Of a stretch of 19,899 bases of DNA, positions 1 to 7,972 are shown piece after piece. The notes under the pieces were generated by a model, which worked only from the letters and a program-made list of their open reading frames with translations, ran no database searches and was not told the origin of the DNA. Source of the stretch: JAEUIZ01 sp046155605 (GTDB taxonomy: Bacteria; Planctomycetota; Phycisphaerae; Phycisphaerales; UBA1924); the NCBI GenBank assembly GCA_046155605.1, contig JBJXFQ010000038.1:1-19899 (forward strand), in the 5' to 3' direction. The position numbers and the translations under genes are program-made. Position 1 is the first letter of the stretch. Every line of letters begins with the position of its first letter.

Positions 1-1534
1 CGGTGGCGTCGAGTTGCGTCTGGATCGCCGCCACCAGCTCCCGCTCCTTCACCAGCCGCTCGTCCAGTTCGACCTTCTTCGCCTCGGACTCGGCCTTCCG
101 CTCGCCGAGTTCCTTCAGCCGGGCCGAGTGGTCGCCCCAGCCGCTGTTCTCCCGCTCCAGGGCGGCCATCTCGATGCCCAGGTGCTCGATCTCGCGGATC
201 ACGTCGTCCAGCGCCGCCGGCGTCGCCCCCTGGCTCAGCTTCACCCGCGCCGACGCCGTGTCGAGCAGACTCACCGCCTTGTCCGGCAGTTGTCGTTCGG
301 GGCGGTACCGGATGCCCAGCTTCACCGCCTCGGACACCGCTTCGTCCAGGATGCGAACCTTGTGGTGCTTCTCCATCACTTCGGCGACGGCCCGCAGCAT
401 GCGGATCGCCTTGTGCTCGTCCGGCTCGTCCACCCGCACCTCCTGGAACCGCCGCTTGAGCGCCGGGTCGCCCTCGAAGTGCTTCTTGTACTCGTCGAAC
501 GTGGTGGCCGCGATCGTCCGCAGTTCGCCGCGGGCCAGGGCCGGCTTGAGCAGGTTGGCGGCGTCCCCCTGGCCGGCGGCGCCACCGGCGCCGATCAGGG
601 TGTGCGCCTCGTCGATGAACACGATGATCGGCGTCGGCGAGGACTTGACCTCTTCGATCACGGACTTGAGACGGTTCTCAAACTCGCCTTTGACTCCGGC
701 CCCGGCCTGCAGCAGTCCCAGGTCGAGGGATCGGAGCGAGACGTTCTGCAGTTGCGGCGGGACATCGCCGGCGGCGATCCGCAGGGCGAAGCCCTCGACG
801 ACGGCGGTCTTGCCGACGCCGGCCTCGCCGGTGAGGATCGGGTTGTTCTGGCGGCGGCGCATGAGGATGTCAACGACCTGGCGAATCTCGTCGTCGCGGC
901 CGACGATGGGGTCGATCTCGCCCTTCTGGGCGCGTTCGGTGAGATCGACGGAATAGCGTTTCAGCGCCTCCTGCTTGCCCATCGCGGCGGGCGCGACGGC
1001 GCCACTGGCCTCGCCCGGGCCGGCGCCCGCGCCCGAGGCCTGATCGGGCTGGGATTCCTCGGGCGAGCCGGCGATGATTTTGTCGAGTTCGTCGGCGAGT
1101 TGCTCCGGCTTGATCGCGTCGAACTCCTTGGACATGCTGAGCAGGACGTTGCGGAGTTCGCGGGTCTTGACGATGCCGACCATGAGGTGGCCCGTGCGGA
1201 CGCACCACGCGCCGTACTTGAGCGAGCCGTAGACCCAGCCGCGTTCGATGGCGTCTTCGAGGTGCGGCGAGAAGTCAGAGATGGAGGTCGCGCCACGCGG
1301 CAGGCGATCGAGCGCCGCGGTCATGTCGGCGGCGAGTTTGGACGGGTTGAGTTCGAAGCGGCGGATGATGCGGTGCAGGTCGGTGTCGTCGTGCTGCATG
1401 ATCTGGTGGATCCAATGCACGAGTTCGACGTAGGGGTTGCCGCGGAGTTTGCAGAACACGGTGGCCCCCTCGACGGCCTTGTAGGCGAGGGGGCTGAGTT
1501 TGCCGAACAGGGCGACTCGACTGATCTCACTCAT
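1..1534 (-). CDS. tssH: T6SS sheath-recycling AAA+ ATPase ClpV/TssH, N-terminal 511 residues (partial)
   Basis: ClpV is the hexameric AAA+ ATPase that disassembles contracted TssB/TssC sheaths in the cytoplasm. I translated the open frame from ATG at 1534 to the left edge with no interruption. Residues 1-155 are the Clp-N domain, starting MSEISRVALFGKLSPLAYKA, with the typical NPYVELVHW and RGWVYGSL motifs. A Gly/Ala/Pro-rich linker follows (about 158-185). The first AAA+ domain has Walker A GEAGVGKT (236-243), Walker B VFIDEAHT (305-312), sensor TT (344-345) and the arginine-finger segment DPALKRRFQ (356-364). From about 440 the charged middle-domain coiled coil begins; the second AAA+ domain lies outside. 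A GGGAG-like Shine-Dalgarno precedes the start, 30 bases after the tssG stop. The N-terminus resembles ClpV from the H1-type, TagJ-containing class. Housekeeping ClpB is unlikely because of this N-domain and the T6SS context. Confidence 0.96.
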   Translation of the reverse strand, partial: MSEISRVALFGKLSPLAYKAVEGATVFCKLRGNPYVELVHWIHQIMQHDDTDLHRIIRRFELNPSKLAADMTAALDRLPRGATSISDFSPHLEDAIERGWVYGSLKYGAWCVRTGHLMVGIVKTRELRNVLLSMSKEFDAIKPEQLADELDKIIAGSPEESQPDQASGAGAGPGEASGAVAPAAMGKQEALKRYSVDLTERAQKGEIDPIVGRDDEIRQVVDILMRRRQNNPILTGEAGVGKTAVVEGFALRIAAGDVPPQLQNVSLRSLDLGLLQAGAGVKGEFENRLKSVIEEVKSSPTPIIVFIDEAHTLIGAGGAAGQGDAANLLKPALARGELRTIAATTFDEYKKHFEGDPALKRRFQEVRVDEPDEHKAIRMLRAVAEVMEKHHKVRILDEAVSEAVKLGIRYRPERQLPDKAVSLLDTASARVKLSQGATPAALDDVIREIEHLGIEMAALERENSGWGDHSARLKELGERKAESEAKKVELDERLVKERELVAAIQTQLDAT

Positions 1535-1564
1535 CGCGTGGACTCCCGAAGCGAAATAGCCCGA

Positions 1565-2605
1565 TTAGGCGGGCACAGGTCGGAGCACCAACTGATCGGC
1601 ATCCTTGGGATATGGGCGACTGATGGCCCATGTGGACCATCCGAGGCGACCGAGTTTGCCGAGTTGTACGGCGGGTACGCTATCACGTTTGAGGACGAGC
1701 CGCACGTCCCAGGAGAGTTCGTCGCCAATGTAAAGGCGGACCCAGTCGACAAGGCGTCGGAGGCTGGAACCGCCAGGGAGGAAGCGTTCGTAGGCGGCGA
1801 AATCGAGCGGGCCGAGCGTGATGCGGAATCGCTGCTGACGATCCCAGACACGGGCACCGACGATCGCGGTGCGTCCGAGCGCACCGGTGGCGGGCGATTC
1901 GCCCAGGCGCAGACAGCGGGGCTCGTCAAGGTCGAGCCACTGGCCCACGCAGTCGTCGAGCGAGGCGGGGACGTCGAAGTACTCGGTCACGATGGCGACG
2001 AGGCCCTCGGCGTTTCGCGTCTGGGCGGCGAGGCGGCCGGAGAAGTAGAGTTTGGCGCGATCGGGGACGCTCGCACGATCGCTCAGCGCGGGGAGCCCCA
2101 GGCCCATGAGGCTGGCAACGTAGGCGGTGAAGCGGTCGTCGTCGGGGCGCTGGTGGTTGGCGACAGGCTGAGCCGAGGCCCAGGCGCGATAGAAGAGTTC
2201 GATGGCGCGGTGATGGAAGATGTCGAAGAAGCGGGCCGGCGCTCGATCGCCGGAGTTGAGTTCGCGGTCGCGGGTGTACTCGGTGACATGGAGCGGCATG
2301 GGGCCGTTGGGCCCGAGGAGGCCGAGGAAGTAGACCAGAACGCGGAGGTGGGCGTCTGGGGTCGCGGTGGTTCCGGCGAGGGTGGTGGGCGCGAAGGCGA
2401 GGGAAGCGACCTGGCCGTAGCGGATCGGGGAATCGGAGGCCTTGAGCCCGCGGCCGATGCGCGGACGATCGGCGAAGGCGCACTCGAGCCGACGCATGGC
2501 CTCGAAGAAATCGAAGTCGTGCGGGGAGGCGGCGAGGGCCTCGACGAGCGCGCGGGCCTGGTCCGCGGCTAGAGCATGTGACGGCGGCCCACCATCGCCG
2601 GCCAT
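1565..2605 (-). CDS. tssG: T6SS baseplate protein TssG
   Basis: TssG (ImpH/VasB family) forms the baseplate wedge with TssE, TssF and TssK and acts in the cytoplasm beneath the membrane complex. The 346-residue product has the family's usual length. Visible motifs are FFEAMRRLE (34-42), GLLGPNGPMPLHVTEY (95-110), RFFDIFHHRAIELFYRAW (125-142), KLYFSGRLA (185-193) and a terminal RLGWSTWA (320-327). I chose ATG at 2605 because GGGGAGGTG lies 5 bases upstream of it; the frame continues upstream, but without the family's N-terminal pattern. The start overlaps the end of tssF by 37 bases, so translation is probably coupled. The stop TAA lies 30 bases before clpV. Confidence 0.95.
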   Translation of the reverse strand: MAGDGGPPSHALAADQARALVEALAASPHDFDFFEAMRRLECAFADRPRIGRGLKASDSPIRYGQVASLAFAPTTLAGTTATPDAHLRVLVYFLGLLGPNGPMPLHVTEYTRDRELNSGDRAPARFFDIFHHRAIELFYRAWASAQPVANHQRPDDDRFTAYVASLMGLGLPALSDRASVPDRAKLYFSGRLAAQTRNAEGLVAIVTEYFDVPASLDDCVGQWLDLDEPRCLRLGESPATGALGRTAIVGARVWDRQQRFRITLGPLDFAAYERFLPGGSSLRRLVDWVRLYIGDELSWDVRLVLKRDSVPAVQLGKLGRLGWSTWAISRPYPKDADQLVLRPVPA

Positions 2606-4452
2606 CGGATCACCTCCCCTCGCTGCACGGAGCGGACGACGGTCTCGGTGAAGGAGTTCAGTGAGACATACTTCGCGAAGAAGCAATCGAGCACGGCACC
2701 GAGGATGAAGGAGCCGGAGCCCTCGAAGGCGTTGTCGTCGAGCGAGAGGGCGACTTCGAGGCCGCGCGCGAAGGCGATCGGACCGCCGCCGGAGACCTGC
2801 CGGCTGATGGGCTTGACGGCGACGGAGCGGACCCCGTCGATCTGACGGAGCGCCTGGTCGTCGTGCTCACCGGCGTAGAGGCGGAGCAGATCACGCAGGC
2901 CCGAGGCTCCCTGCTTCTGATCGGTGTCGGCGATGGTGAGGTAGTTGAGCGAGAGGTGGCTGATGAGCCGCCAGGCCAGTTCGCCTTCGGCGCGGCTGGG
3001 CTTGGGCGGGGTCGGCCCTGCGATGCAGCGCGTCGAGAGGATGGGAGCGCTCGATTCGAGCGTGAAATCCGTGCGTCCGCGGCCGAGCGTCATCGAGAGG
3101 GGTAGGTCGCGGTTGGTGCAGAGCGTCTCGCACGCGAGTTGTCGGATGTCGGCCCGGAACGGCGCGTTCGTGGCGTCCACGAGCGAGATGAAAACATCGC
3201 TGCCTGGGTAACTCGACCGGCGGCCCGATCGCTGCTCCTTGGTCGTCATCAGCCGCGGCTGGCGGCGCACGGAGAAGTACGCGCCGCTGACGCCCTTGAG
3301 CGAGTCGTCGTCGGTGGCGGCGAAGAACGGGCGAAACTTCTGCACGACTTCGGCGCTCGCGCCAAAGCCGGTGGCGGCGCGCACCTCGTAGACCTCGTAA
3401 TCAAGCGGCTTGGTTCGATCCGGGACGACGTGGAACTCCCACTCGCGCCGCGTGACGTGGATGCGATCGGCGCGACGGGTGAAAAGATTGACCGCCGGTG
3501 CGCAGTGGAGCGCGAAGAGCCCGCCATCGAGCCGACCTTCGAGATCACGGTTCTCGGCACCCAGCAGGATGACGAGATCGGCCTCGCGGTCCTTGGTGGC
3601 GCGGAGGGCGGCACCGACTCCCGTCAACTCGATGAACATGAACCGCTGCGGGAAGGCGAAGTACTCCTGAAGCAGGCGATAGCCGTGGAATGAGCGCGGG
3701 CCATGCGGGAGGAGCGCTTGGCGCTCGTCGAACCCGACGCGGCGGACGGTCCCGGCGGGGTGCCACTTGTGGAGGGCGGTGTTGCCACTGGCGGCACGAG
3801 CGGCGATGCCCGTGGCGTGCGAGAGCAGGTGCTCGTGAACCTTGGGCGGGATCGCGCCAGAGCCGCGGATGAAGAGGACGAGATTGTCGAGTTTGAGTTT
3901 GTCGAAGCCCTTGTCGCCCATGCATCGGAGGCGGATGCGCAGGGCGGCGCGAGCGGGCATCCCCGGTGGCGGGGAGAGCGAGCCGAGATCGCGCAAGTGG
4001 TACTTCGCATCGACGATCTCGATGGGGAAGAGGACGGCGTCCTGCGCGGTGACGTACTGGCAGGCGGTCGGTTCGTCCTTTCCAAGGAGGCTCCGAAGTT
4101 GCGTGCCGCGCGGGACGTTGAAGCCCTCGGCGAGCCCGCCCTCGGCGGGATCGGGCTGGAACTGGACGATGGCCATGGAGGGCGTGGGCGCGAGATAATG
4201 CGGGAAGACGGCCTCGAGCAGGCCCTGGGTGAATCGCGGGAACTCGGCGTCGAGTTTGAGTTGGACGCGCGCGGTCAGGAACGCGAAGCCTTCGAGCAGC
4301 CGCTCAACGTAGGGATCGGGGCATTGGTCCTTGCCGGCGGGTTCGAGCGAGAGGCGACCGGCGATCTTGGGGAACTCTCGAGCGAACTCGCCGCCGACCT
4401 CGCGGAGGTATTCGAGTTCGCGGTCGTAGTAGCGTTGGAGTCGCCTATCCAT
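2569..4452 (-). CDS. tssF: T6SS baseplate protein TssF
   Basis: TssF (ImpG/VasA family) is the large wedge subunit of the T6SS baseplate. The 627-residue protein begins MDRRLQRYYDRELEYLREVG, the classic TssF N-terminus, and continues with EFPKIAGRL, then EFPRFTQGLLEAVFPHYLAP at about residues 85-105. Later landmarks are LLQEYFAFPQRFMFIELTG, APAVNLFTRRADRIHV (a strongly conserved family segment), REWEFHVVPDRTKPLDYEVY and SHLSLNYLTI near residue 500. The C-terminal FILGAVLDCFFAKYVSLNSF is also typical. ATG 4452 is preceded by GAGGAT about 8 bases away and overlaps the tssE stop by 8 bases. The frame stays open upstream but that sequence is antisense-like and has no family similarity. The length is normal and no key segment is missing. 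Confidence 0.96.
   Translation of the reverse strand: MDRRLQRYYDRELEYLREVGGEFAREFPKIAGRLSLEPAGKDQCPDPYVERLLEGFAFLTARVQLKLDAEFPRFTQGLLEAVFPHYLAPTPSMAIVQFQPDPAEGGLAEGFNVPRGTQLRSLLGKDEPTACQYVTAQDAVLFPIEIVDAKYHLRDLGSLSPPPGMPARAALRIRLRCMGDKGFDKLKLDNLVLFIRGSGAIPPKVHEHLLSHATGIAARAASGNTALHKWHPAGTVRRVGFDERQALLPHGPRSFHGYRLLQEYFAFPQRFMFIELTGVGAALRATKDREADLVILLGAENRDLEGRLDGGLFALHCAPAVNLFTRRADRIHVTRREWEFHVVPDRTKPLDYEVYEVRAATGFGASAEVVQKFRPFFAATDDDSLKGVSGAYFSVRRQPRLMTTKEQRSGRRSSYPGSDVFISLVDATNAPFRADIRQLACETLCTNRDLPLSMTLGRGRTDFTLESSAPILSTRCIAGPTPPKPSRAEGELAWRLISHLSLNYLTIADTDQKQGASGLRDLLRLYAGEHDDQALRQIDGVRSVAVKPISRQVSGGGPIAFARGLEVALSLDDNAFEGSGSFILGAVLDCFFAKYVSLNSFTETVVRSVQRGEVIRWPAMVGRRHML
2606..2619 (-). promoter_or_regulatory. 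Strong Shine-Dalgarno of tssG, inside tssF
   Basis: Read on the minus strand, GGGGAGGTG ends five bases before ATG 2605. It lies within the last codons of tssF. It decides between the tssG start used here and longer upstream possibilities, and suggests tssG is translated by ribosomes finishing tssF. Confidence 0.75.
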
Positions 4453-4951
4453 TGGGGCGATCCTCGATGCGGGATTGGCCGGTTTCGAGATCAACGTCGG
4501 TGCGGAGGAAGAGCGGCTCGGGCACGGGCTGGGCCCAGAGTTCGCCGATGATTTCGAAGGAGAGGCTGTTGGGGCTGGCCTCATCGGCGTTGCCGCTGGC
4601 GGTGACACGGAGCGAGTGCGGGATGATGCGAGGCTCGAAGCGCTCGATCGCCTCGCGGACGGCGTTCTCGACGTCGGCGATGTTGAGGCTCGTGCGCGTC
4701 TGGCCGCAGAGGTCGGGGACGCCGAACGCGACGACGGAGCGCGCGACGTAGGGAAACTCTTCGAGTTCCTCGTCAGAGAACCGGGCGGAGGCGTTGAGGA
4801 GCCAGGCGAGGTCTCGAAGGACGGCGGCGCGGAGTTGCCGAATGCTCATGACGCGGCGGTCGCGGCTCTCCTGGCGCTCGTCGGGTCGCTCGTCGGTGAT
4901 GCGGTCGAGGAGGCTGGGCTGGAGGCGTTCCTGTGGAGTGAGATCGGCCAC
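4445..4951 (-). CDS. tssE: T6SS baseplate protein TssE (gp25-like)
   Basis: TssE is the gp25/lysozyme-like baseplate subunit that joins the wedges to the sheath and nucleates its polymerisation. The 168-residue product starts with LTPQERLQPSLLDRITDE, the standard TssE opening, followed by LRAAVLRDLAWLLNA (40-54) and YVARSVVAFGVPDLCG (68-83). The conserved EPR motif is intact in AIERFEPRI (101-109). Near the end is SFEIIGELWAQPVPEPLFLR. I chose GTG at 4951 because there is no in-frame ATG before the conserved block and the next internal ATG (in RRVMSIRQL) would remove it. No strong Shine-Dalgarno is visible. The start is only 14 bases after the tagJ stop, so reinitiation is likely. The stop overlaps tssF. 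Confidence 0.93.
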   Translation of the reverse strand: MADLTPQERLQPSLLDRITDERPDERQESRDRRVMSIRQLRAAVLRDLAWLLNASARFSDEELEEFPYVARSVVAFGVPDLCGQTRTSLNIADVENAVREAIERFEPRIIPHSLRVTASGNADEASPNSLSFEIIGELWAQPVPEPLFLRTDVDLETGQSRIEDRPNG

Positions 4952-4965
4952 GGGAGGCGTTCCAA

Positions 4966-5757
4966 CTAGGCGGGCTGTCCGAGGAGGATGCGACGGGTCT
5001 GGAGGATGGGAAACTCGCCGGCGTCGGTGGCCCAGAGGCGTTGACCCAGGCCGCGGGCCGGGCCGGGACCGGTGGACCAATCGGTGCGGCGGGCGAGGCG
5101 AATCGCGTCGGCGGGCGAGTGCTCGGAGGCGGGGTAGCGGACGGGGATGAGGCCGACGGCCTCGCCGCCATTGGCCCAGGTGAACGTAGCCGGTGCCCAG
5201 ACGAGATCGCGAAGGTCGGTGGGCGCTTCGAGCGAGAGCGTGTGGATGTGCGGAAAGGGGATCCAGTAGTAGCGGCCGTCGATGATGGCCTCGACGATCG
5301 GCCCGAGGCGCTCGTCGGCGTCCGCGATCCAGTCGAACGGCTGGTCATCGATCGTGCCGGCGATGGCGGGCGCGGCCTCGAGGGCCGAGGCGCGGAGAGA
5401 GGCCGCGGCGGAGTGCTCGCCGCGAGCATCGAGTTCGCAGGCCTGGACCATGGAACCGACCCAGTGCTCGGGCTCGCCGAGGATCAGCGGGGTGCGTTTG
5501 CCGGCGAAGATATCGGTGCGGAGCGCCTCGCAGGCGAGGGCCTGACGGCAGACCTGGGCCATGAGCAGCGTGCCGGGGTCGAGATCGGCGGCGACATTGA
5601 GTTGCGTGAGGGCGCGCTCCCACTGCCCGATGATGCACAGGAGCTGGAAGAGAAAGACGCGGTGCTTGGCGGCGGCAGGCGCGGTGCGCACCTCGGCTTC
5701 GAGAGCCTTGAGGGCGTCCGCGAGTTTCCCGGCGCGAAGCAACTCGGCGGCGGTCAT
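4966..5757 (-). CDS. tagJ: T6SS accessory protein TagJ/ImpE
   Basis: The product belongs to the ImpE/TagJ family (TagJ is HsiE1 in the P. aeruginosa H1-T6SS), an accessory protein known to bind the sheath subunit TssB in systems that have it. It has 263 residues, the normal size. The N-terminal half is helical and TPR-like (about 1-120). The C-terminal domain has the family landmarks PFDWIADADERLGPIVEAII (140-159), GRYYWIPF (161-168), GLIPVRYP (202-209) and a terminal RLWATDAGEFPILQTRR (240-256). ATG 5757 has a GGAGA about 12 bases upstream. It lies 114 bases downstream of hcp, the largest gap in the window, and that gap holds a strong hairpin. Its place between hcp and tssE matches H1-type loci. 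Confidence 0.94.
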   Translation of the reverse strand: MTAAELLRAGKLADALKALEAEVRTAPAAAKHRVFLFQLLCIIGQWERALTQLNVAADLDPGTLLMAQVCRQALACEALRTDIFAGKRTPLILGEPEHWVGSMVQACELDARGEHSAAASLRASALEAAPAIAGTIDDQPFDWIADADERLGPIVEAIIDGRYYWIPFPHIHTLSLEAPTDLRDLVWAPATFTWANGGEAVGLIPVRYPASEHSPADAIRLARRTDWSTGPGPARGLGQRLWATDAGEFPILQTRRILLGQPA

Positions 5758-5788
5758 GCGATGGTGTCTCCGAGCGTTGACAAAGGAA

Positions 5789-5814
5789 GCGACGGGGCCG
5801 CGAAGCCCCGTCGC
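5789..5814 (-). terminator. Intercistronic hairpin between hcp and tagJ, possible partial terminator
   Basis: The arms GCGACGGGGC and GCCCCGTCGC are a perfect 10-bp inverted repeat around a 6-base loop. On the transcribed (minus-strand) sequence the stem is followed directly by TTCCTTTGTC, a broken T-rich tail. This could be a weak intrinsic terminator that lets some transcription through, or a stem that protects the 3' end of the upstream tssB-tssC-hcp message. Because the stem is symmetrical, strand is assigned only from the operon context. Confidence 0.55.
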
Positions 5815-5871
5815 ACACGGTCATCTGAATGTCGCCCCCCAAGAGACAGGAAGGAGGGCGGCGACGCTGAC

Positions 5872-6375
5872 TTAGAGCGTCTTCTTGTTCTCTTCGGTGC
5901 TCCAGCCGGCCTTGATGGCGGCACCCTTGGAGCCGTCGGCCTTGGTGGGCGTGTATTCCCACTGGATCTCGCTGTAGCGGAACGCGACCATCTCGCCGGG
6001 GATCAGGTCGTCGCCTTTGGCGTCGGCCTCGGGCTGGATCTCGGCCACGATGCAGTTCTTCATGGTGATCTTCATGAAGAGCGTCTTGTCCTTGATGGCG
6101 CGGCAGAGTTCGACGACGATCTCCTTGATGGGCGACGCGTTGCACGCGTAGATGTGCAGGAGCGGGGAGGCGCTGTCGAGGCGCTTCTTGACCTTGAAGT
6201 CATCGTGGTCGGCGCGGCCGCCGGCGATGTAGCCCTGGGCCGACGACTTGCCGCCCGTGCCCTGCTTGATCCCGTACTCGTACCCGTCGACCTCGATCCA
6301 CTCCTTGTGTTTCTCGTCGGTCGAGTCGCCCTTGATCTCACCCTTGTTGATCTGCATGAATGCATCGAAAGACAT
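5872..6375 (-). CDS. hcp: T6SS inner-tube protein Hcp
   Basis: Hcp forms stacked hexameric rings that make the T6SS inner tube and is expelled with the spike when the sheath contracts. The 167-residue product is single-domain Hcp size, with no toxin extension. It starts with MSFDAFMQINKGEIKGDS, followed by a short loop rich in Gly/Ser/Lys (about 38-52). It ends with WEYTPTKADGSKGAAIKAGW, close to the C-terminal pattern of H1-type Hcp1 (KADGxK...GW). The start has a good GAGGAGCAC Shine-Dalgarno 8 bases upstream of ATG. It lies 84 bases after tssC, in a gap with two small stem-loops, and before a larger stem-loop, so its message may be processed or stabilised separately. The family call is firm. 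Confidence 0.95.
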   Translation of the reverse strand: MSFDAFMQINKGEIKGDSTDEKHKEWIEVDGYEYGIKQGTGGKSSAQGYIAGGRADHDDFKVKKRLDSASPLLHIYACNASPIKEIVVELCRAIKDKTLFMKITMKNCIVAEIQPEADAKGDDLIPGEMVAFRYSEIQWEYTPTKADGSKGAAIKAGWSTEENKKTL

Positions 6376-6393
6376 GGCTGGTGCTCCTCGGCG

Positions 6394-6448
6394 GCCGTGA
6401 TCTCACGGCTGGCGTTTATTCGTGCCGGGCTCACATGTCCCGGGTCAC
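6394..6448 (-). promoter_or_regulatory. Two stem-loops in the tssC-hcp gap
   Basis: The 84-base gap holds two inverted repeats. One (6394-6409) has arms gccgtg/cacggc around a 4-base loop and lies just upstream of the hcp Shine-Dalgarno. The other (6422-6448) has a 5-bp stem ccggg/cccgg extended by gtg/cac across a 2-base bulge. Neither has a T-run after it on the minus strand, so they do not look like intrinsic terminators. RNA processing or stabilisation is possible but is inference. Confidence 0.35.
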
Positions 6449-6459
6449 CTCTACTGGCG

Positions 6460-7956
6460 TCAACCGCCCTTCTTGGCTGAAGGCAATTTCGAGACAAGAC
6501 GCAGCGAAACCGTCAGGCCCTCGAGTTGGTAGTGTGGGCGAAGATAGAACTTGGAACTGTAATAACCGGGGTTGCCCTCGACCTCATCGACGGTGACCTC
6601 GGCGGCTGCCAGCGGGCGCTGCGCCTTGTCGATCTCGGTGGCCGTCTCAGGATTGGGCACGACGTAGTTCATGATCCAGTTGTTGAGCCACTTCTGCATG
6701 TCGGCCCGCTCCTTGAACGAGCCGATCTTGTCGCGGACGATGCATTTCAAGAAGTGGGCGAAGCGGCAGGTGGCGAAGAGATAGGGCAAGCGAGCGGCGA
6801 GGTTCGCGTTGGCCGTCGCGTCCTTGTCGTCATACTCCGCGGGCTTCTGGAGCGACTGCGCACCGACAAACACGGCGTAATCCGTGTTTTTCCAGTGCGA
6901 GAGCGGCATGAAGCCGTTCTTGGCCAGTTCGGCCTCGCGGCGATCGGTGATCGCGATCTCGGTCGGGCACTTCATGTCCACCCCGCCATCGTCGGTCGGG
7001 AAGGTGTGGCAGGGGAGGCCCTCGACCATGCCGCCCGACTCGGCGCCGCGGATGCGGGCGCACCAGCCGTAGGTCTTGAACGACTTGTTGATGTTGGTGG
7101 CCATCGCGTAGGCCGCGTTGGTCCAGGTGTATTTCGAGTGGTCGGCACCGGCGGTGTCCTCCTCGAATGAGAAGTCCTCGACCGGATTCGTCTTGGCACC
7201 ATAGGGCATGCGCGACAAGAACCGCGGCATGGCGAGCCCGATGTAGCGAGAATCCTCCGACTCGCGGAGCGAGCGCCACGCGGCGTACTCGGCCGTGCCG
7301 AAGATCTTGGTCAGGTCGCGCGGGTCGGCGAGTTCCTGCCAACTATCCATGTTGAGGAGGCTCGCGGCGGGCGCGGTGATGAAGGGGGCGTGGGCGGCAG
7401 CGGCGATCTGGGCCATGCCGGCGAGCGTCTCGACGTCGGGCGCGGAGTGATCGAACTCGAAATCGCCCATGAGGCAGCCGAAGGGTTGGCCGCCGGGTGA
7501 ACCGAACTCCTCCTCGTAGAGTTTCTTGAAGAGCGGGCTCTGGTCCCAGGCCGCGCCCTTGAACTTCTTGATGGTCTTGGCGACGTCCTTCTTGGAGATG
7601 TTCATCACGCGGATCTTGAGGGATTCGTCGGTCTCCGTGTTGGAGACGAGGTAGTGCAGGCCGCGCCAGGTGCCTTCGAGTTTCTGGAAATCCGGGTGGT
7701 GGATGATCTTGTTGACCTGCTCGGTGAGCCGCTTGTCGATCTCGGCGATGATCGATTCGATGGTCTTGACCGAATCGTCGGAGATGAGTTGGGTGCCAAC
7801 GAGCGCCTGCTCGGCGAGGGTCTGCACGGCGGACTTGATGGCATCCTTGGCGGTGTCGTTCTTGGGCTTGAACTCCTTCTTCAGGAGCGACTCAAACTCG
7901 TTGACCTCGATCGTCGCGCCGCCGGCGGCCTGGGCTTGTGGATTGGTCTCGGCCAT
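6460..7956 (-). CDS. tssC: T6SS contractile sheath large subunit TssC
   Basis: TssC (VipB/ImpD family) co-assembles with TssB into the contractile sheath around the Hcp tube. The 498-residue protein has the standard length. Conserved segments are HHPDFQKLEGTWRGLHYLV (about 86-104), ISKKDVAKTIKKFKGAAWDQ (about 120-139), CLMGDFEFDH (about 161-170), ADPRDLTKIF, and the C-terminal pattern NPGYYSSKFYLRPHYQLEGL. The first 15-20 residues are low complexity (Gln/Ala/Gly); this N-terminal region is where ClpV engages TssC in some T6SS classes. The start ATG lies 4 bases after the tssB stop, and its Shine-Dalgarno is inside the final tssB codons, so the two sheath subunits are almost certainly co-translated. 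Confidence 0.97.
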   Translation of the reverse strand: MAETNPQAQAAGGATIEVNEFESLLKKEFKPKNDTAKDAIKSAVQTLAEQALVGTQLISDDSVKTIESIIAEIDKRLTEQVNKIIHHPDFQKLEGTWRGLHYLVSNTETDESLKIRVMNISKKDVAKTIKKFKGAAWDQSPLFKKLYEEEFGSPGGQPFGCLMGDFEFDHSAPDVETLAGMAQIAAAAHAPFITAPAASLLNMDSWQELADPRDLTKIFGTAEYAAWRSLRESEDSRYIGLAMPRFLSRMPYGAKTNPVEDFSFEEDTAGADHSKYTWTNAAYAMATNINKSFKTYGWCARIRGAESGGMVEGLPCHTFPTDDGGVDMKCPTEIAITDRREAELAKNGFMPLSHWKNTDYAVFVGAQSLQKPAEYDDKDATANANLAARLPYLFATCRFAHFLKCIVRDKIGSFKERADMQKWLNNWIMNYVVPNPETATEIDKAQRPLAAAEVTVDEVEGNPGYYSSKFYLRPHYQLEGLTVSLRLVSKLPSAKKGG

Positions 7957-7972
7957 CGGATCAGCCCTCCTT
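7957..7972 (-). promoter_or_regulatory. tssC Shine-Dalgarno embedded in the end of tssB
   Basis: The minus-strand sequence AAGGAGGGC lies in the last codons and stop region of tssB, about 9 bases before the tssC ATG at 7956. The overlap suggests coupling that would keep TssB and TssC near the 1:1 ratio the sheath needs. Confidence 0.7.

Noticed and set aside
14..2572. An 852-codon open frame on the plus strand opposite clpV and tssG.
   Set aside because: It lies antisense to two clearly conserved genes, its translation has biased composition with no recognisable domain, and GC-rich codon bias on one strand commonly leaves the other open.
4453..4608. A 52-residue N-terminal extension of TssF.
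   Set aside because: It overlaps conserved tssE codons, has Ser/Pro-rich shadow composition, and the family N-terminus starts at MDRRLQRYYDREL with its own Shine-Dalgarno.
4952..5080. An upstream extension of tssE into tagJ.
   Set aside because: The extra 43 residues are Arg/Pro-rich and come from the overlapping tagJ sequence; TssE homology begins right after GTG 4951.
5872..6375. Hcp considered as an evolved effector with a fused toxin.
   Set aside because: At 167 residues it is only the single Hcp domain, ending in the usual KADG...GW pattern.
5041..6480. A 479-codon plus-strand open frame opposite tagJ and hcp.
   Set aside because: It spans two conserved minus-strand genes and their gap, and its product has no family features.
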